A stretch of 64,000 nt of DNA from Candidatus Saccharimonadota bacterium (GCA_003246575.1 QJZZ01000002.1:1-64000); one strand, 5' to 3'; positions 20,901 through 24,625 are shown, counted from the first letter of the stretch. Notes: generated from the sequence alone by a model not told the origin. Program-made: numbers and translations.

Positions 20901-23271
20901 GAGCTCGAGCATCGTGACGACCGTCGAAGAAGGACTTAGCTTCACGACCGAACCACTATACTACCGCGATGCAACGTCGGGTGAATATACGATTACTGCG
21001 AGCGACTGGCTCGAAGGTTCAGACAACGAGCTGATCGAAAACGATACAGCAGCTATCACCGTCAACGACATGGACCTGCAGATTCAACAAGAGATCTACT
21101 CGCAGCAGTACGATGGCAACTACATAAAGAACGACCGCCTCTTCTCGCGAAACAACAACGGCGACATCCTTGGCTACCAGAGATTGACTGCACAAAGCCT
21201 GAAGAGTGTAAGCCGTGACTCACTGCCGAGTGCCTGGACGATCATGACCGGCACTAACATCGACACTAGCTACCAAGGTGTCTCGAACCTGACGCACACC
21301 GGAGCACACCTTTCACCACGAGTAGGCGATAGTGCAATTACCACGAGTATTTCTGCGGTTAGTGGCTCGCTGGTCGGTGCGTGGAATGGCCTCATTCCTG
21401 TCTCGGCATGGGTTGCATCGCTTGACGGTAATGCAACAGAAGAAGCGACAGCGTTCACGATCGTCGCAACGAATGGCGGCAGTCGCGCAGACGCACCACA
21501 GACCTACCTCTCTGCTATTCAGGAAGATCTTTCTTCCGCAACCGGCTCATATTCAGCGCTCGACACTACGGCGCAAAGCACAACAACTGTTGCAAGTTGG
21601 TCACTTTCAACGCTGCAATCTCTCGGATATGCGACACAGACGAGTGCAGGTCTCTACGCGATTCAGCTTCCGGCTTCCGTTCTTGAAACTGGTGCGTACA
21701 CCTTCGTTGCAGAACTTCGATCAGGAGATTCAATCTTAGCGCAAGCTAGCCTTCCGCTCGACGTCATTGCTGTTGCAGACGAAGAGAATAGTACCGAAAC
21801 ACCAGGCGTTGTCACTGTTGAAACACCATCAACCGCAACCCCTGGCACAAACACCGAACAGCCGGCAGGTGAAGACGAAAATGATGGCGGCAACGGGCAG
21901 CCAATCGTGATTCCTGTTGGCGGAAATACCGACAACAACAATGGCGGTGGAAGCGTTAGTAGCAACTGGTTCAAGACACTTGTCAGCTCACCAGAAATGC
22001 CAATCGTCGTGACGACCAGCACCTTTGCGGTTATTATGGCTATTGCCGCAGTACTCCTGTTCCAGTTCCTCCAGGAATGGCGCCAGGCCCGCTGGCTCAT
22101 GGCGGCAATCGCAAAGCGCCGCGCTGCCGTGGTCAATAAGGATCAATTCCTCGCACTCGCATCACACCACCTTCGTACGCCACTCTCGCTGCTGTCATCG
22201 AGTTTGTCGCTCATCACGACGGCGCAAAGTGAAGCTGTACGGCGACTCGGTGGACTCCTGCAACCAAACATCGCCAGCCTGAGCGCAAGCGCCGAAGCAA
22301 TCCTAGCCCAGCTATCTTCGGACAAGGAACTTGCCGAGATATCGGCACCGTCAAAAGAAAAAACAAAGGTTCGCGTGTACACCCGTCCGATCGTCTGGCT
22401 GCCGATTGTTGCGTCAATTGTTATTACCGTTGCGGCAAACTGGCTCGCACAGTCCTTCGGGCAGCAAACGATCGAGAGCCAGATCATCGCGCAGCAAGTC
22501 GTGCTCACCCTTCTTGCGTCGATCATTCTGTACTCTATCACTCGTGCTGTCGCGGCCAGCATCCGACGTTCACAGGAACTGAAAGAAGCAGAACACCGCA
22601 TGCAAGTGTTGAATAACGCGAAGACCGCATTCGCGTCGGAAGTCGGCGACAAGCTCACCACTGGCGTAAGAGTGCTGAAGGCAAATGTCGCATACGCCTC
22701 AACTGTCGAAGGGAATGTTTCGCAGAAGTTCCTTGATGAAGGAACGGAGCGCCTCGAACGGCTTACTGAACGCTTCGCAACCATCAAATCCGTTTATGAT
22801 GCAGTGCCACACGAACAGGCAATTGGCGTAGCGGCAGCCATCGATCTCGCGCTTGTCCGTGTCGCAAGGGCGCAAGATGTATCCGAACTTCATGTCGAGA
22901 AAAAGGCGATTGAGAGCCTCACGCTCAACGAAGACCCGCTCCTTCTTTCTGAGCTTCTTGAGAATGCGCTCGCAAGCATGGTTCGTGAAGACCCAGATGG
23001 CACCGTTACTATTACGGCTAAGCAAGATAAGGATTGGACGACACTCCGTATCGTTGGCCCAGCCCTCGACGATACGCCGGCCAAGGATATCTTTAGTGTC
23101 TACTCAAGGGAAAGCGAAGAAGATTCGGGGCGACTCGCGACGGATGACGACCCATCGTTCACCCGACTCGATCTCTACCTGGAGCGCATCATTGTAGACA
23201 CTATGATGGGGGCTGTTTCGGCTTCGCAGAAAGATGGTAAGCTCACCATCTCGCTCGCTTTGCCTCGCTAA
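2950..23271 (+). CDS. Giant surface protein: TIG/RCC1 + Ig-like stalk + kinase-like cytoplasmic end
   Basis: 6,773 residues in one uninterrupted frame. Order: signal peptide ~1-38 (basic start, hydrophobic core, AHA cleavage site); six tandem ~565-residue units (~42-3430), each a TIG/IPT domain followed by a second TIG domain whose loop carries a seven-bladed RCC1 propeller; two intact TIG domains (~3431-3605); about 21 Ig-like repeats of ~110-130 residues (~3606-6037); an unrecognised membrane-proximal domain (~6038-6270); a Thr/Pro/Asp/Gly-rich linker; membrane helix ~6350-6374; an H-box-like helix with SHHLRTP at 6405-6411; two more membrane helices (~6479-6503, ~6513-6538); and a second helical segment plus a degenerate HATPase-like domain with Asn6672. 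The start at 2950 is preceded by GGGG; an ATG at 2971 is possible and leaves the signal peptide intact. It is presumably exported by Sec and exposed on the cell surface. A role in host adhesion or contact sensing is inference. Confidence 0.9.
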   Translation: MREQTGGMRHWPMLRLVVAALIAMFLSVFATQMPAHAAGEAPIVNSVTPSSGYVSGGDSVTVSGQFFADGAVVYFGSQVVSATFVSDTTLTVTIPAAGHAESVDIIVKNPDLQTGVLASGFAYENYEPTITGVSPAFGPSNGGQPITITGSGFVAGDVKYKKVVEVGTAFVAIDSEGQTFSWGYGTNGVLGNGTATATVAKPTSISASGALAGKSVVDIVSGGSHVLALTSNGQVIGWGYNGNGQADGATAGIIATPTLISTGALTERHITQVAATGNSSVALDDNGRVYTWGYNNNGQLGDGTTLSKATPVYIGSMGALVGKHITQIAGGSVNVYAIDDTGTAYGWGHNQYGSVGNNATIATSPYAQSTPVPIHTAGVLAGKQIQKISGGGNFAVALATDGRLYSWGYNNFGQLGNNSSGTQSAPVAVYDSGQLAGKTIVGFDTKSSAAAVLAIASDGQLYGWGWGYSGVLGGGAATGANTTPLLINTSMITADGSSLAGAVPGGTHATAINSEGHLFTWGSNTYGELANGNAATAQSTPAQVLPVYAAAPNVYLGGAKIDYTRLVSSTEITGVTPSHIAGVVGASLELYDTQTATMDSAYEYIGPPTISTVLPSSGHIGGGDSIIITGAGFAPGAVVYIDGNQASNIIVVNETTITVTVPAALYAGAVDVVVKNTDLQTGTSAGGFTYSEAEPTVTSISPAIGPAAGGQHVTITGTGFVENDIKYKKVAMTSTAVMALDFKGKIYVWGSGQGLGNGVSGNQSISTPTDISDIGALAGKTVVDIVAGSSTMFALTSEGQVIGWGYNGSYGAVGVGSTVAYIDTPTFVSGGSLIGLKIVDIDAGQYFAVALDSAGHVHTWGYAAFGRLGNNNGTTNQTSPISISTYGVLATKTVSKVEAGFDRAYAIATDGTAATWGYNGTYTMLGSNSGSTDSQIPVNVYMGGVLSGKKIIDISPGMYSTLALADDGRLYSWGRATDGEIGNGSTTISYQAPVAVTMSGVLLGKTITSIDMSGRTAHVIDSDGVLYGWGYNSSSSLIGNEQTANVISPTVVSIPQATTDGARIIASGGDVTSNNSFIINSKHELYAWGFNGAGTLIRGVATNPLRTPTRVPPVTDTPLSFTLGGVNLTNVTMLSSTQATATTVAHSAGSVDLGVALYDGQNDVLTSAYEYMTQPAVVGIAPSTAYVSGGDTVVIGGADFRAGATVTVGGVSATVTNITSSEITIQTPAQPAGTYTIVVTDEFGQTSVLTSALTYVELPPMLSGIAPAIGPEDGGQRVSITGTGLVPGSTKYSKVSIGSFGAGIDERGHVYSWGYGQGLGNGVAGVQQLSTPVDISNMGALANKRVVDVSILDRHALALTSDGEVIGWGYNQYGGVGNGSTDTYIYSPVLVNSGDMAGKKIIAISAGYDFSIALDADGHVYTWGYNNYGQLGDGTIAYSRTPIDITQSGDLSGASIVKIAAGNYNSFAVDSAGLVYGWGNNQNGQVGNGLTASVAPYGQTTPSAVHASGGLAGKRVVDIAAGSNSALVITDEGSLYTWGVNSYGQLGNGTTTSSSIPVSVSASGALAGKTVSSISLRGYTALVLDSEGGVYGWGYNGYGQLTMGASTASVSSPIELDTSMASIGGAKIIEVGGNSSAIFVINSKHDPYLWGQNNLSYLGIGNNDSPIITPTKILQQITMPPSITLDGVELTDIEIISDTKALATTTSHSMGTVDLGIQLYDGQTDSLIGAYEYAARPDPLIVTPSIGYVTGGDTTVIGGNNFRAGASVKVGDTDATVTNVTNTAITIQTPANHAGNYDVTVTDEYGQSTTLSGAFTYIEWPPVISSVSPSQGPEDGGQAVTVTGQNFAGSEARYKKVIPGLGTTFALDEGGRVYAWGANNYGQLGNGTATGTATEPTYLSDKGALADKTIVDIASNGYTALALTSDGQIVGWGYNNYGQADGATTGTILTPKLVNTSMASGKIIAVAMTSGSGSSLMLDDTGRLYSWGNNTYGQLGNGTTANSTTPSYIGTSGVLNGVKVASISGGYFDFYAIDVNGKAYAWGHNQYGTVGNGSYTTGSPYSMATPVAISLPAAKKAVQLEGGYLYAIALMDDGSLYSWGYNGYYTLGNNTTTTSYSPTLVYTAGVLSGKTITSISAGQYTVHAMDDDGNLYAWGSNQNNAFGGSIIAGSSYVPYSIDPSRSMDQGASLRSVFDGGQQVNTAFVDATGKLYMRGYNTNGQLGRGVTDATVQANMMPVNDIFTTPPVVTLGGSTLINTKLVSGTTITGTTTPHAPGLVDADVTLYDNQTDVVADAYEYIARPTTSGVAPSTGYVTGGDTVTISGSDFQAGATVTVGGVAATVTNITPTTITVQTPANHAGVYDVAVTDTYGQTSNLAKVFTYVELPPVLSSVTPNAGPIEGGQLVTVTGENFVASDIVYSKVEMGDSAAVALDTNGHVYVWGYGSALGDGTAGTQTITEPRDISEVGALAGKTIVDVVAGYNHFLALASDGTLIGWGQNTYGAANGLNATAVYSPTTINTGALVGKTITAIDANYLYSMALDSNGNVYTWGYNGAGNLGNGTTTNSVSPINISTMGSLSGKTITQISAGYQTAFAIDSNGFAYGWGLNHYGSVGNNAVVPTSPYAQSTPVAVYAGGALSGKKILKIRGGIQAALVLADDGKLYAWGYGASGAMGNGTYTTAQAPVAVTMTGALSGVVISDIYAGGYTMRVLDESGNVYSWGNNYYGNLGDGTTSNNPTPLLTDMSVAESDGAYITGVGGGNNNGYVTNSRGELFTWGYNNYGQLINGTPSGTHGVIPARVVESLQTPPRVTIGGTPLIKTKLVSSTQISGITPAHAEGTVNVDAELYDGQIATLANSYQYILPPEAGSISPSTGFVSGGDSVVISGTDFSSGTIVTIGSESAVITNITSTAITIQTPANAAGVYDVVITDTLGQSSTLSGAFTYVELPPTLTSINPTRGPTAGGQAVTVTGTGFVKGKTKFTKVITGDLYSAAIDESGSVYTWGRGSYGVLGDNNTATHTVTMPTNISSRGDLASKTIVDISTSTYGSFILALTDEGQVIGWGYNSNGRLLGVATPANVATPTLINTGDMANKNITAISAGEAFSVALDSDGTVYTWGYNGSGQLGDGTVVSPKLPVNISSSGALAGKTITGIAAGGANGYAIDSDGKAYGWGHNAQGSVGNGTLIASAPYAQSTPAAISMNGALLGKRISDISGGYLFAIALTTDGDVYSWGYNAQGQLGDNTTSNRYSPVAVYSGGAISGKTIVAISSGASTSGVIDDSGAVYGWGNNQYGQLGNGATATTQAAPVFTDVTPITSGGSSVGSISAGGTSSSIIDNQGNIFSYGRNDYGQLGDGTTTSPVTSPVLVLPIYDTPPTLTIDGKALASVQLVSNTEVTGVTPTGSGAGLVHVAITNYDGQTDTLLNGYEYVDGPTISAITPASGSIAGGESAYVTGTNFTADTHVTIGGATASVSYISSTSLLILTPASANPGDYDVVVFDDYGQSNTLVAGYTYMLPSPTLSGITPQYAKMTGGDIITINGTGFVAKAGGGSWYDVIVDGNLASNVTYISSTQLQATVPGHTPGAVSVTVGGSYSGEVTLANALTYLPESYTFTNDARTLMANEPGEFTIEMRDENGDPITSTSDVTLNLTTDSASGYFARALSGTGSGWTYDSVVVPAGQSSATFFYRDLATGTPTITATDALSEFASQSMTINSQYKILVTGISNPTNVGVPSSVTVQAVDYTNVPQSDYTGTVSFTSDDGAAILPANYVFTAADHGRKTFTNGITFGTQGTWSVTATDMNESTVTGTQEGIVVGAPAAGTIAKLQFITPEQSFSLDDHSGIITIQTRDSIGTIIPVTSDTTIYVRSDSATGQYSLDGETNWTDAPLAVTIPANTSSINVYYRDTAAGTHTLTAAQNAGDDFGWQVASQEFIVGVGAPSQLGISTVTNAAAGQWIPVTVELQDASGNKVSAPADVTIEMTASQYGHYSLTADGSSPSAILTVNLIEGQRELTVYVQASAGDSLTLNASDVRTGETYDSAQATIQLAAGEATGLVFSSTPAQAVVHKASSISVSLKDQFGNIATAPADTDVTISSLDAPEGGVAQTTAGPWVGSQSKTIAEGTTTVAVYFFHTTVSAGAPVQATATGYEDGTASIPVIADVYSGKIRFAPSNETSITAGADTDYTVQLLDKWGNPALASSNINIGIGGLRTETSTWDGNATETLNGVGSSFTTNTGTGHTVTVPAGQSQVTATYNDTLAGVAQLNAVDQAQWTRSCKDIVVIDYTCHSGWNAWQNSSLTSLSVTVTPDAADHLSFATDQQVVTKNTPSEVITIESRDQYENPAPVAGNTTIDFSSSSATAEWSTSSNGTYGTDALVIPAGQSSVDLYYQDGTVSLPAGDTMTASDGGTLADGTQTIRIIEGFASQVIIDTQGVTTATAGTVVPATLETQTDDATEVVVLEDTTFALDTEDGEFSLTETPFTPVSTATVDAETSSTPLFYRSTVSGEKTLSATAESFSSETTTLSILAADFYKLGFSQTPTDDLVQAATPSEAFVVSAYDEFGNVAIASELGDVSVDLTNTEPTGTFATSQTGTWDVTTVTIPLGASTTQQFYYLVGEMDGVTGNLVDAGVLGNQTLTASTPDTLDGETVQTVVGDIAESVDFTSGPASVVAGIPSDEITVQLQKSDGSLAIATTDQTVQLSSVNLSNLTAFSGKNGNDVYSLTPGGAAITSVVIPAGSSTATIYVTAYTAENHRMQAAMTSYDYSGVSRGLRKGYEQLSVVAGDASGLAFTSAEQTIHPDKASAAIAITVIDDYENTAQNLEDRTINLSSSCVTGSFLSAPTGSTITSVPLATGNSTTYAYYIDTAASVDSCVLTAQAPGLADGTQNLVVREPVYRLGVSSAPQTIEAGQTSANIVVNTYDRFGNIVTAENPTSVGFTATGSDNVLTPSSRTIAAGGSSATFSFKHDRSLTEDTVYTVTATDRTGEALAATQDVTVVPGVVASFGLDKASYTFDAGEYGALFVRPLNAYGKVTYVTGSDATANLSTNDASGAFYSYNDSTYSQINSTVVPVNETQSDTLYYRQTTTTKPSSTSSLNYPDTLTASSAGVDDGTASVTIIARALAFSTGNFSAQSSSVTPMHITISGAIESDITVALGDSNSATGDFYSDEEATNVISSVDILAGETSSATFYYKQTAEVRSPSYLYLTADATTQPVSIYNTRVKSWYYTSNFSEILITSGPSTLEQGQTGTYTIQARDDLGNSVPFTKSKTTGICLYIDANIGTGTLTGQSVVSESISCTDANGATALYVGPQAMTATFTYKEVTTGTRQLSVATNSGATGGIRATKDVEITNAITTKTLFDKTKYTTIRGDIVTFDLSLANSYDFKVNSVGSKTATLTSSSASGRFYDSASGTWVSSLDVTFADGQTTVSGLQYKDATGAFGLQTLSASASGLATGTATVNLTTGLFGSLGFGASPTMLERQQEGEMTVSILDEFGNPTATRDSLCLYIQSDSDTGVITTDETEACPNVTVPGGATAYAIYVPANSTGATFTYTDTVAHTVTLTASTVAGGSGLVAEHAVDIIDGEIVGVSIASDQTQVDRGGIYAGVLTAQNAYGAAVVTDADIDVTLTSDLVTGEFTPGLVDSWTSSLVVTIPAGSSGVDVLFHDADSEYLGTVALTSTTAEYPETSQNIEIVAGDPVQLNFSTPTQTTTAYHPSDVMTVEVQNQYGYATTVSEDTRISVRTDSATGLFATSQLGPWLVASVTIPADQSEASFYYRDTEPGEYTLSAANILNPQPGDLVLSAAQAHTVELQVLDHFVVTNISTPQQAGTASSVVVFAMDSGNYVIPWYDGTITFSSSDTGAFIPGSSYTFVPETDQGIHTFTNSIAFKTTGLKSVSVTSRDGFAGTQFNIEVLAGNTNPVASVAFITPVSGSTSTRVNEVSEAFTAQLRDAAGVPTNAPAGGMPVRLTSSSPTGQFSTDGLSWSSSIVTTVEEGLSFTTEPLYYRDATSGEYTITASDWLEGSDNELIENDTAAITVNDMDLQIQQEIYSQQYDGNYIKNDRLFSRNNNGDILGYQRLTAQSLKSVSRDSLPSAWTIMTGTNIDTSYQGVSNLTHTGAHLSPRVGDSAITTSISAVSGSLVGAWNGLIPVSAWVASLDGNATEEATAFTIVATNGGSRADAPQTYLSAIQEDLSSATGSYSALDTTAQSTTTVASWSLSTLQSLGYATQTSAGLYAIQLPASVLETGAYTFVAELRSGDSILAQASLPLDVIAVADEENSTETPGVVTVETPSTATPGTNTEQPAGEDENDGGNGQPIVIPVGGNTDNNNGGGSVSSNWFKTLVSSPEMPIVVTTSTFAVIMAIAAVLLFQFLQEWRQARWLMAAIAKRRAAVVNKDQFLALASHHLRTPLSLLSSSLSLITTAQSEAVRRLGGLLQPNIASLSASAEAILAQLSSDKELAEISAPSKEKTKVRVYTRPIVWLPIVASIVITVAANWLAQSFGQQTIESQIIAQQVVLTLLASIILYSITRAVAASIRRSQELKEAEHRMQVLNNAKTAFASEVGDKLTTGVRVLKANVAYASTVEGNVSQKFLDEGTERLERLTERFATIKSVYDAVPHEQAIGVAAAIDLALVRVARAQDVSELHVEKKAIESLTLNEDPLLLSELLENALASMVREDPDGTVTITAKQDKDWTTLRIVGPALDDTPAKDIFSVYSRESEEDSGRLATDDDPSFTRLDLYLERIIVDTMMGAVSASQKDGKLTISLALPR
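3073..13239 (+). repeat. Six tandem ~1.69 kb coding repeats (TIG + TIG interrupted by RCC1 propeller)
   Basis: Units start at 3073, 4771, 6472, 8158, 9850 and 11536 and end at 13239; lengths are 1698, 1701, 1686, 1692, 1686 and 1704 bp. Each encodes a full TIG domain, then the first strands of a second TIG domain ending G.GF, a junction motif (K/R/V)(Y/F)xKV, seven RCC1 blades each with a WG or close variant, and finally the remaining TIG strands ending YEY. Blade-specific features recur in every unit: blade 2 has a V.GWGYN-type core, and blade 4 has (H/N)N..G.VGN followed by SPY in most copies. Whole-unit duplication followed by divergence is therefore more likely than blade-by-blade growth. 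The seventh TIG pair (13240-13764) lacks the propeller and shows the intact parent domain. Confidence 0.9.
13765..21060 (+). repeat. About 21 Ig-like repeats of the stalk region
   Basis: Protein residues ~3606-6037. Repeats of roughly 110-130 residues share the pattern: an opening strand (L.F....Q), a middle strand with D.(F/Y)GN, a segment (S/D)SATG.F, then VTIPAG.S...(F/Y)YY.DT..G..TLTA and a closing strand. They resemble bacterial Ig-like/invasin-type domains and would form a long rod. They are more diverged from each other than the six upstream units. Codon choice also looks stricter here (AAC, GAC, ACC preferred) than in the first propeller units. Boundaries were placed by eye, so the count is approximate. 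Confidence 0.7.
21991..23271 (+). other. Membrane and histidine-kinase-like module of the giant protein
   Basis: Residues ~6348-6773. After the first membrane helix a coiled cytoplasmic segment contains FLALASHHLRTPLS, matching the HisKA H-box (FLA.ASHELRTPL) with His6406 at the phospho-acceptor position and the usual Glu replaced by His6407. Two further membrane helices follow, then a second helical segment with FASEVGDKL at an H-box-like position but no His, then a HATPase-like region with an N-box-like ELLENALAS (Asn6672). The DxGxG and following G-boxes of a working kinase ATPase are not recognisable. It looks like a kinase-derived signalling or dimerisation module that has probably lost ATP-dependent phosphorylation. 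Confidence 0.65.
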
Positions 23272-23295
23272 TACTTCTATTGAGTAAACGGATGG

Positions 23296-23487
23296 ATGAC
23301 TAGATGGTTGTTAGATAAGATGTCTGGCGCAGTGATGCGGACGTTCGATGCCAATGGCGTATGCACTAAGATCATTTGTGCGTATTGCAGCGGGCACCTG
23401 GGCCATGTCTTTGAGGGCGAGCAACTCACGGACAAGAACGTCCGCTACTGTGTGAACTCTATCTCGATGAAATTCGTGCCAGAATAA
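23296..23487 (+). pseudogene. msrB: msrB, C-terminal fragment
   Basis: 63 codons from an ATG. From about SGAVMRTFDANGV onward the sequence follows the C-terminal half of MsrB: ICAYCSGHLGHVFEGE supplies the second zinc CxxC and the GHLGHVF signature, and RYCVNSISMKFVP holds the catalytic Cys (family RYCINS). The first zinc pair, the GWPSF region and the N-terminus are absent. The N-terminal piece lies at 1732-1836 on the same strand. Upstream, only 24 nt separate this frame from the end of the giant gene, so it could still be transcribed by read-through, but a 63-residue product lacking half its zinc site should not fold as an active reductase. Confidence 0.78.
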
Positions 23488-23492
23488 GTGAA

Positions 23493-23783
23493 CTAATTTA
23501 CTGTAACTTTTGTTTGCGATTGATGCGATATATCGATCGCATCGGCATGTTTTCCTATCGACGCTCGCAATACGGCTTGGCGATTTTCATGATTTCGGCG
23601 CACCATCTCGATGACGGTGGCGATAGCTTCAGGTGAGCGGGAGCGTCGTTCGTACTCGGCAACGTGCATATCGATACGCGCCTGAAGGGTCTGCTCGGCA
23701 CGAGCAAGTTAGTCTTCGGCGTTTGCTACGGCAGCTTCGTGCCACTCTTCGGTCGTCATAGATGAGAACGTACGTTCAGTCAT
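23493..23783 (-). pseudogene. Small gene interrupted by an in-frame TAA
   Basis: Read on the minus strand from the ATG at 23783, the frame gives MTERTFSSMTTEEWHEAAVANAED, then TAA (23709-23711), then continues for ~70 codons (LARAEQTLQARIDMHVAEYERRS onward) to a TAG at 23493. Residues on both sides look like one amphipathic helical protein of ~96 residues, so a single nonsense change is the simplest reading. TATAAT at 23796-23791 ends 7 nt before the ATG, matching the leaderless promoters elsewhere in the window. The family is not recognised. A sequencing error in one base is the main alternative. Confidence 0.5.
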
Positions 23784-23849
23784 GATATATATTATAGCAC
23801 AAAATATGATATAAATCAATATGCTGTACGACTTCGACGCTGTATGTAT

Positions 23850-23878
23850 TTGACTACAGACAGCTAAAATGTTAGAAT
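23850..23878 (+). promoter_or_regulatory. Promoter of the 23.9 kb cysteine-rich protein gene
   Basis: TTGACT (23850-23855) and TAGAAT (23873-23878) with a 17-bp spacer. The -10 ends 8 nt before the ATG at 23887, so the message should be nearly leaderless. Confidence 0.65.
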
Positions 23879-23886
23879 ATATCTTT

Positions 23887-24222
23887 ATGAGTATGGAAAA
23901 ACCAGTGCGAGCATGGGATGAAGACGATGATTGGATTCTGCCGAGGAATCCTCAGAAAGCGATACCTTTTGTTGGTCGTGCTGCGAATATGGAGCAGGCG
24001 GCTCGTGCTGCCTGGGCTGACGGACCTGAGCCGGGAGCTCCATGTATGAACGGCGATACGAGGCGTGAGACGATGCTGCTCGTTCAGACGAGTCGAAATC
24101 CGAACACTTTGCCGAGTCTTGTGGCATCAGAAAAGATGCGAGCAGCAGAGGTTATCAATCATTGTGGTACGTGTGCAGTCGCCATGTGCTTCTTGAAAAC
24201 TGAGATAAAAAAGCATCAGTAA
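23887..24222 (+). CDS. Small cysteine-rich protein, possible WhiB-like iron-sulfur protein
   Basis: 111 residues from the ATG at 23887. The N-terminal part is acidic and Trp-rich (WDEDDDWIL). The C-terminal part holds PGAPCMNGD and, ~45 residues later, HCGTCAVAMCFLK, giving a C...C-x2-C-x4-C arrangement. WhiB-family transcription factors ligate an iron-sulfur cluster with C...C-x2-C-x5-C in a comparable position just before a C-terminal helix, and AAEVINHCGTCAVAMCF resembles that helix start (A..IC..CPV...C). The spacing is one residue short and the WhiB G-V-W-G-G turn is not seen, so this is a suggestion only. It has its own promoter and a strong terminator, and so is a single-gene unit. Confidence 0.5.
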   Translation: MSMEKPVRAWDEDDDWILPRNPQKAIPFVGRAANMEQAARAAWADGPEPGAPCMNGDTRRETMLLVQTSRNPNTLPSLVASEKMRAAEVINHCGTCAVAMCFLKTEIKKHQ

Positions 24223-24228
24223 TAAAAT

Positions 24229-24250
24229 AACGCCCGGCTCTCCGGGCGTT
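24229..24250 (+). terminator. Intrinsic terminator, possibly bidirectional
   Basis: AACGCCCGG (24229-24237) pairs perfectly with CCGGGCGTT (24242-24250) around a CTCT loop, with A-rich sequence before and T-rich sequence after. It lies between convergent genes ending at 24222 and 24258. Confidence 0.8.
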
Positions 24251-24257
24251 ATTCGTG

Positions 24258-24419
24258 CTAGAACGTCTGGACGATAATCCAGAGGGCGGCGGCGATTTCT
24301 ATGAAGAAAAGGCCGAGACCGACAGGGGATCCCCAGCTGAACCAGCTGCCCCAGGCTCGCCAGTTTTTGTGCGAGCGGTCGTACCATTCTAGTTGTTCTT
24401 GTGCTGACATCTTTGACAT
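24258..24419 (-). CDS. 53-residue single-pass membrane protein
   Basis: Start ATG at 24419 with AGGAG seven nt upstream; stop TAG at 24260-24258. The product begins MSKMSAQEQLEWYDRSH, has a Trp-rich amphipathic stretch (NWRAWGSWFSWG), then one hydrophobic segment (VGLGLFFIEIAAALWIIV) and ends QTF. Small proteins of this type often bind larger membrane complexes, but no family is recognised. It faces the cysteine-rich protein gene across a shared terminator. A second ATG at 24410 lacks comparable ribosome-binding spacing. Confidence 0.6.
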   Translation of the reverse strand: MSKMSAQEQLEWYDRSHKNWRAWGSWFSWGSPVGLGLFFIEIAAALWIIVQTF

Positions 24420-24625
24420 CGCAGAACTCCTATTTTGTTAATAAAAGTCCCCCGAAATCGTAGCGTTGCCGGGCGCGAGGTGGTCCCTCAGGGGCGGGAC
24501 TCGCGGGACGTGCGGACTTGTACGCTATATATACTATATACTCTCGGTGTAGTGATGTCGAGCTATGAGAAACCCTCGAAGGGGCTCTCGGGTGAGATTC
24601 TCCTTTCGGGGGTAGGGGGTAGACA

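Noticed and set aside
23709-23711. Recoded stop codon (alternative genetic code)
   Set aside because: The codon is TAA, which known Patescibacteria code changes do not reassign (they change TGA), and TAA, TAG and TGA all end well-supported genes in the window.
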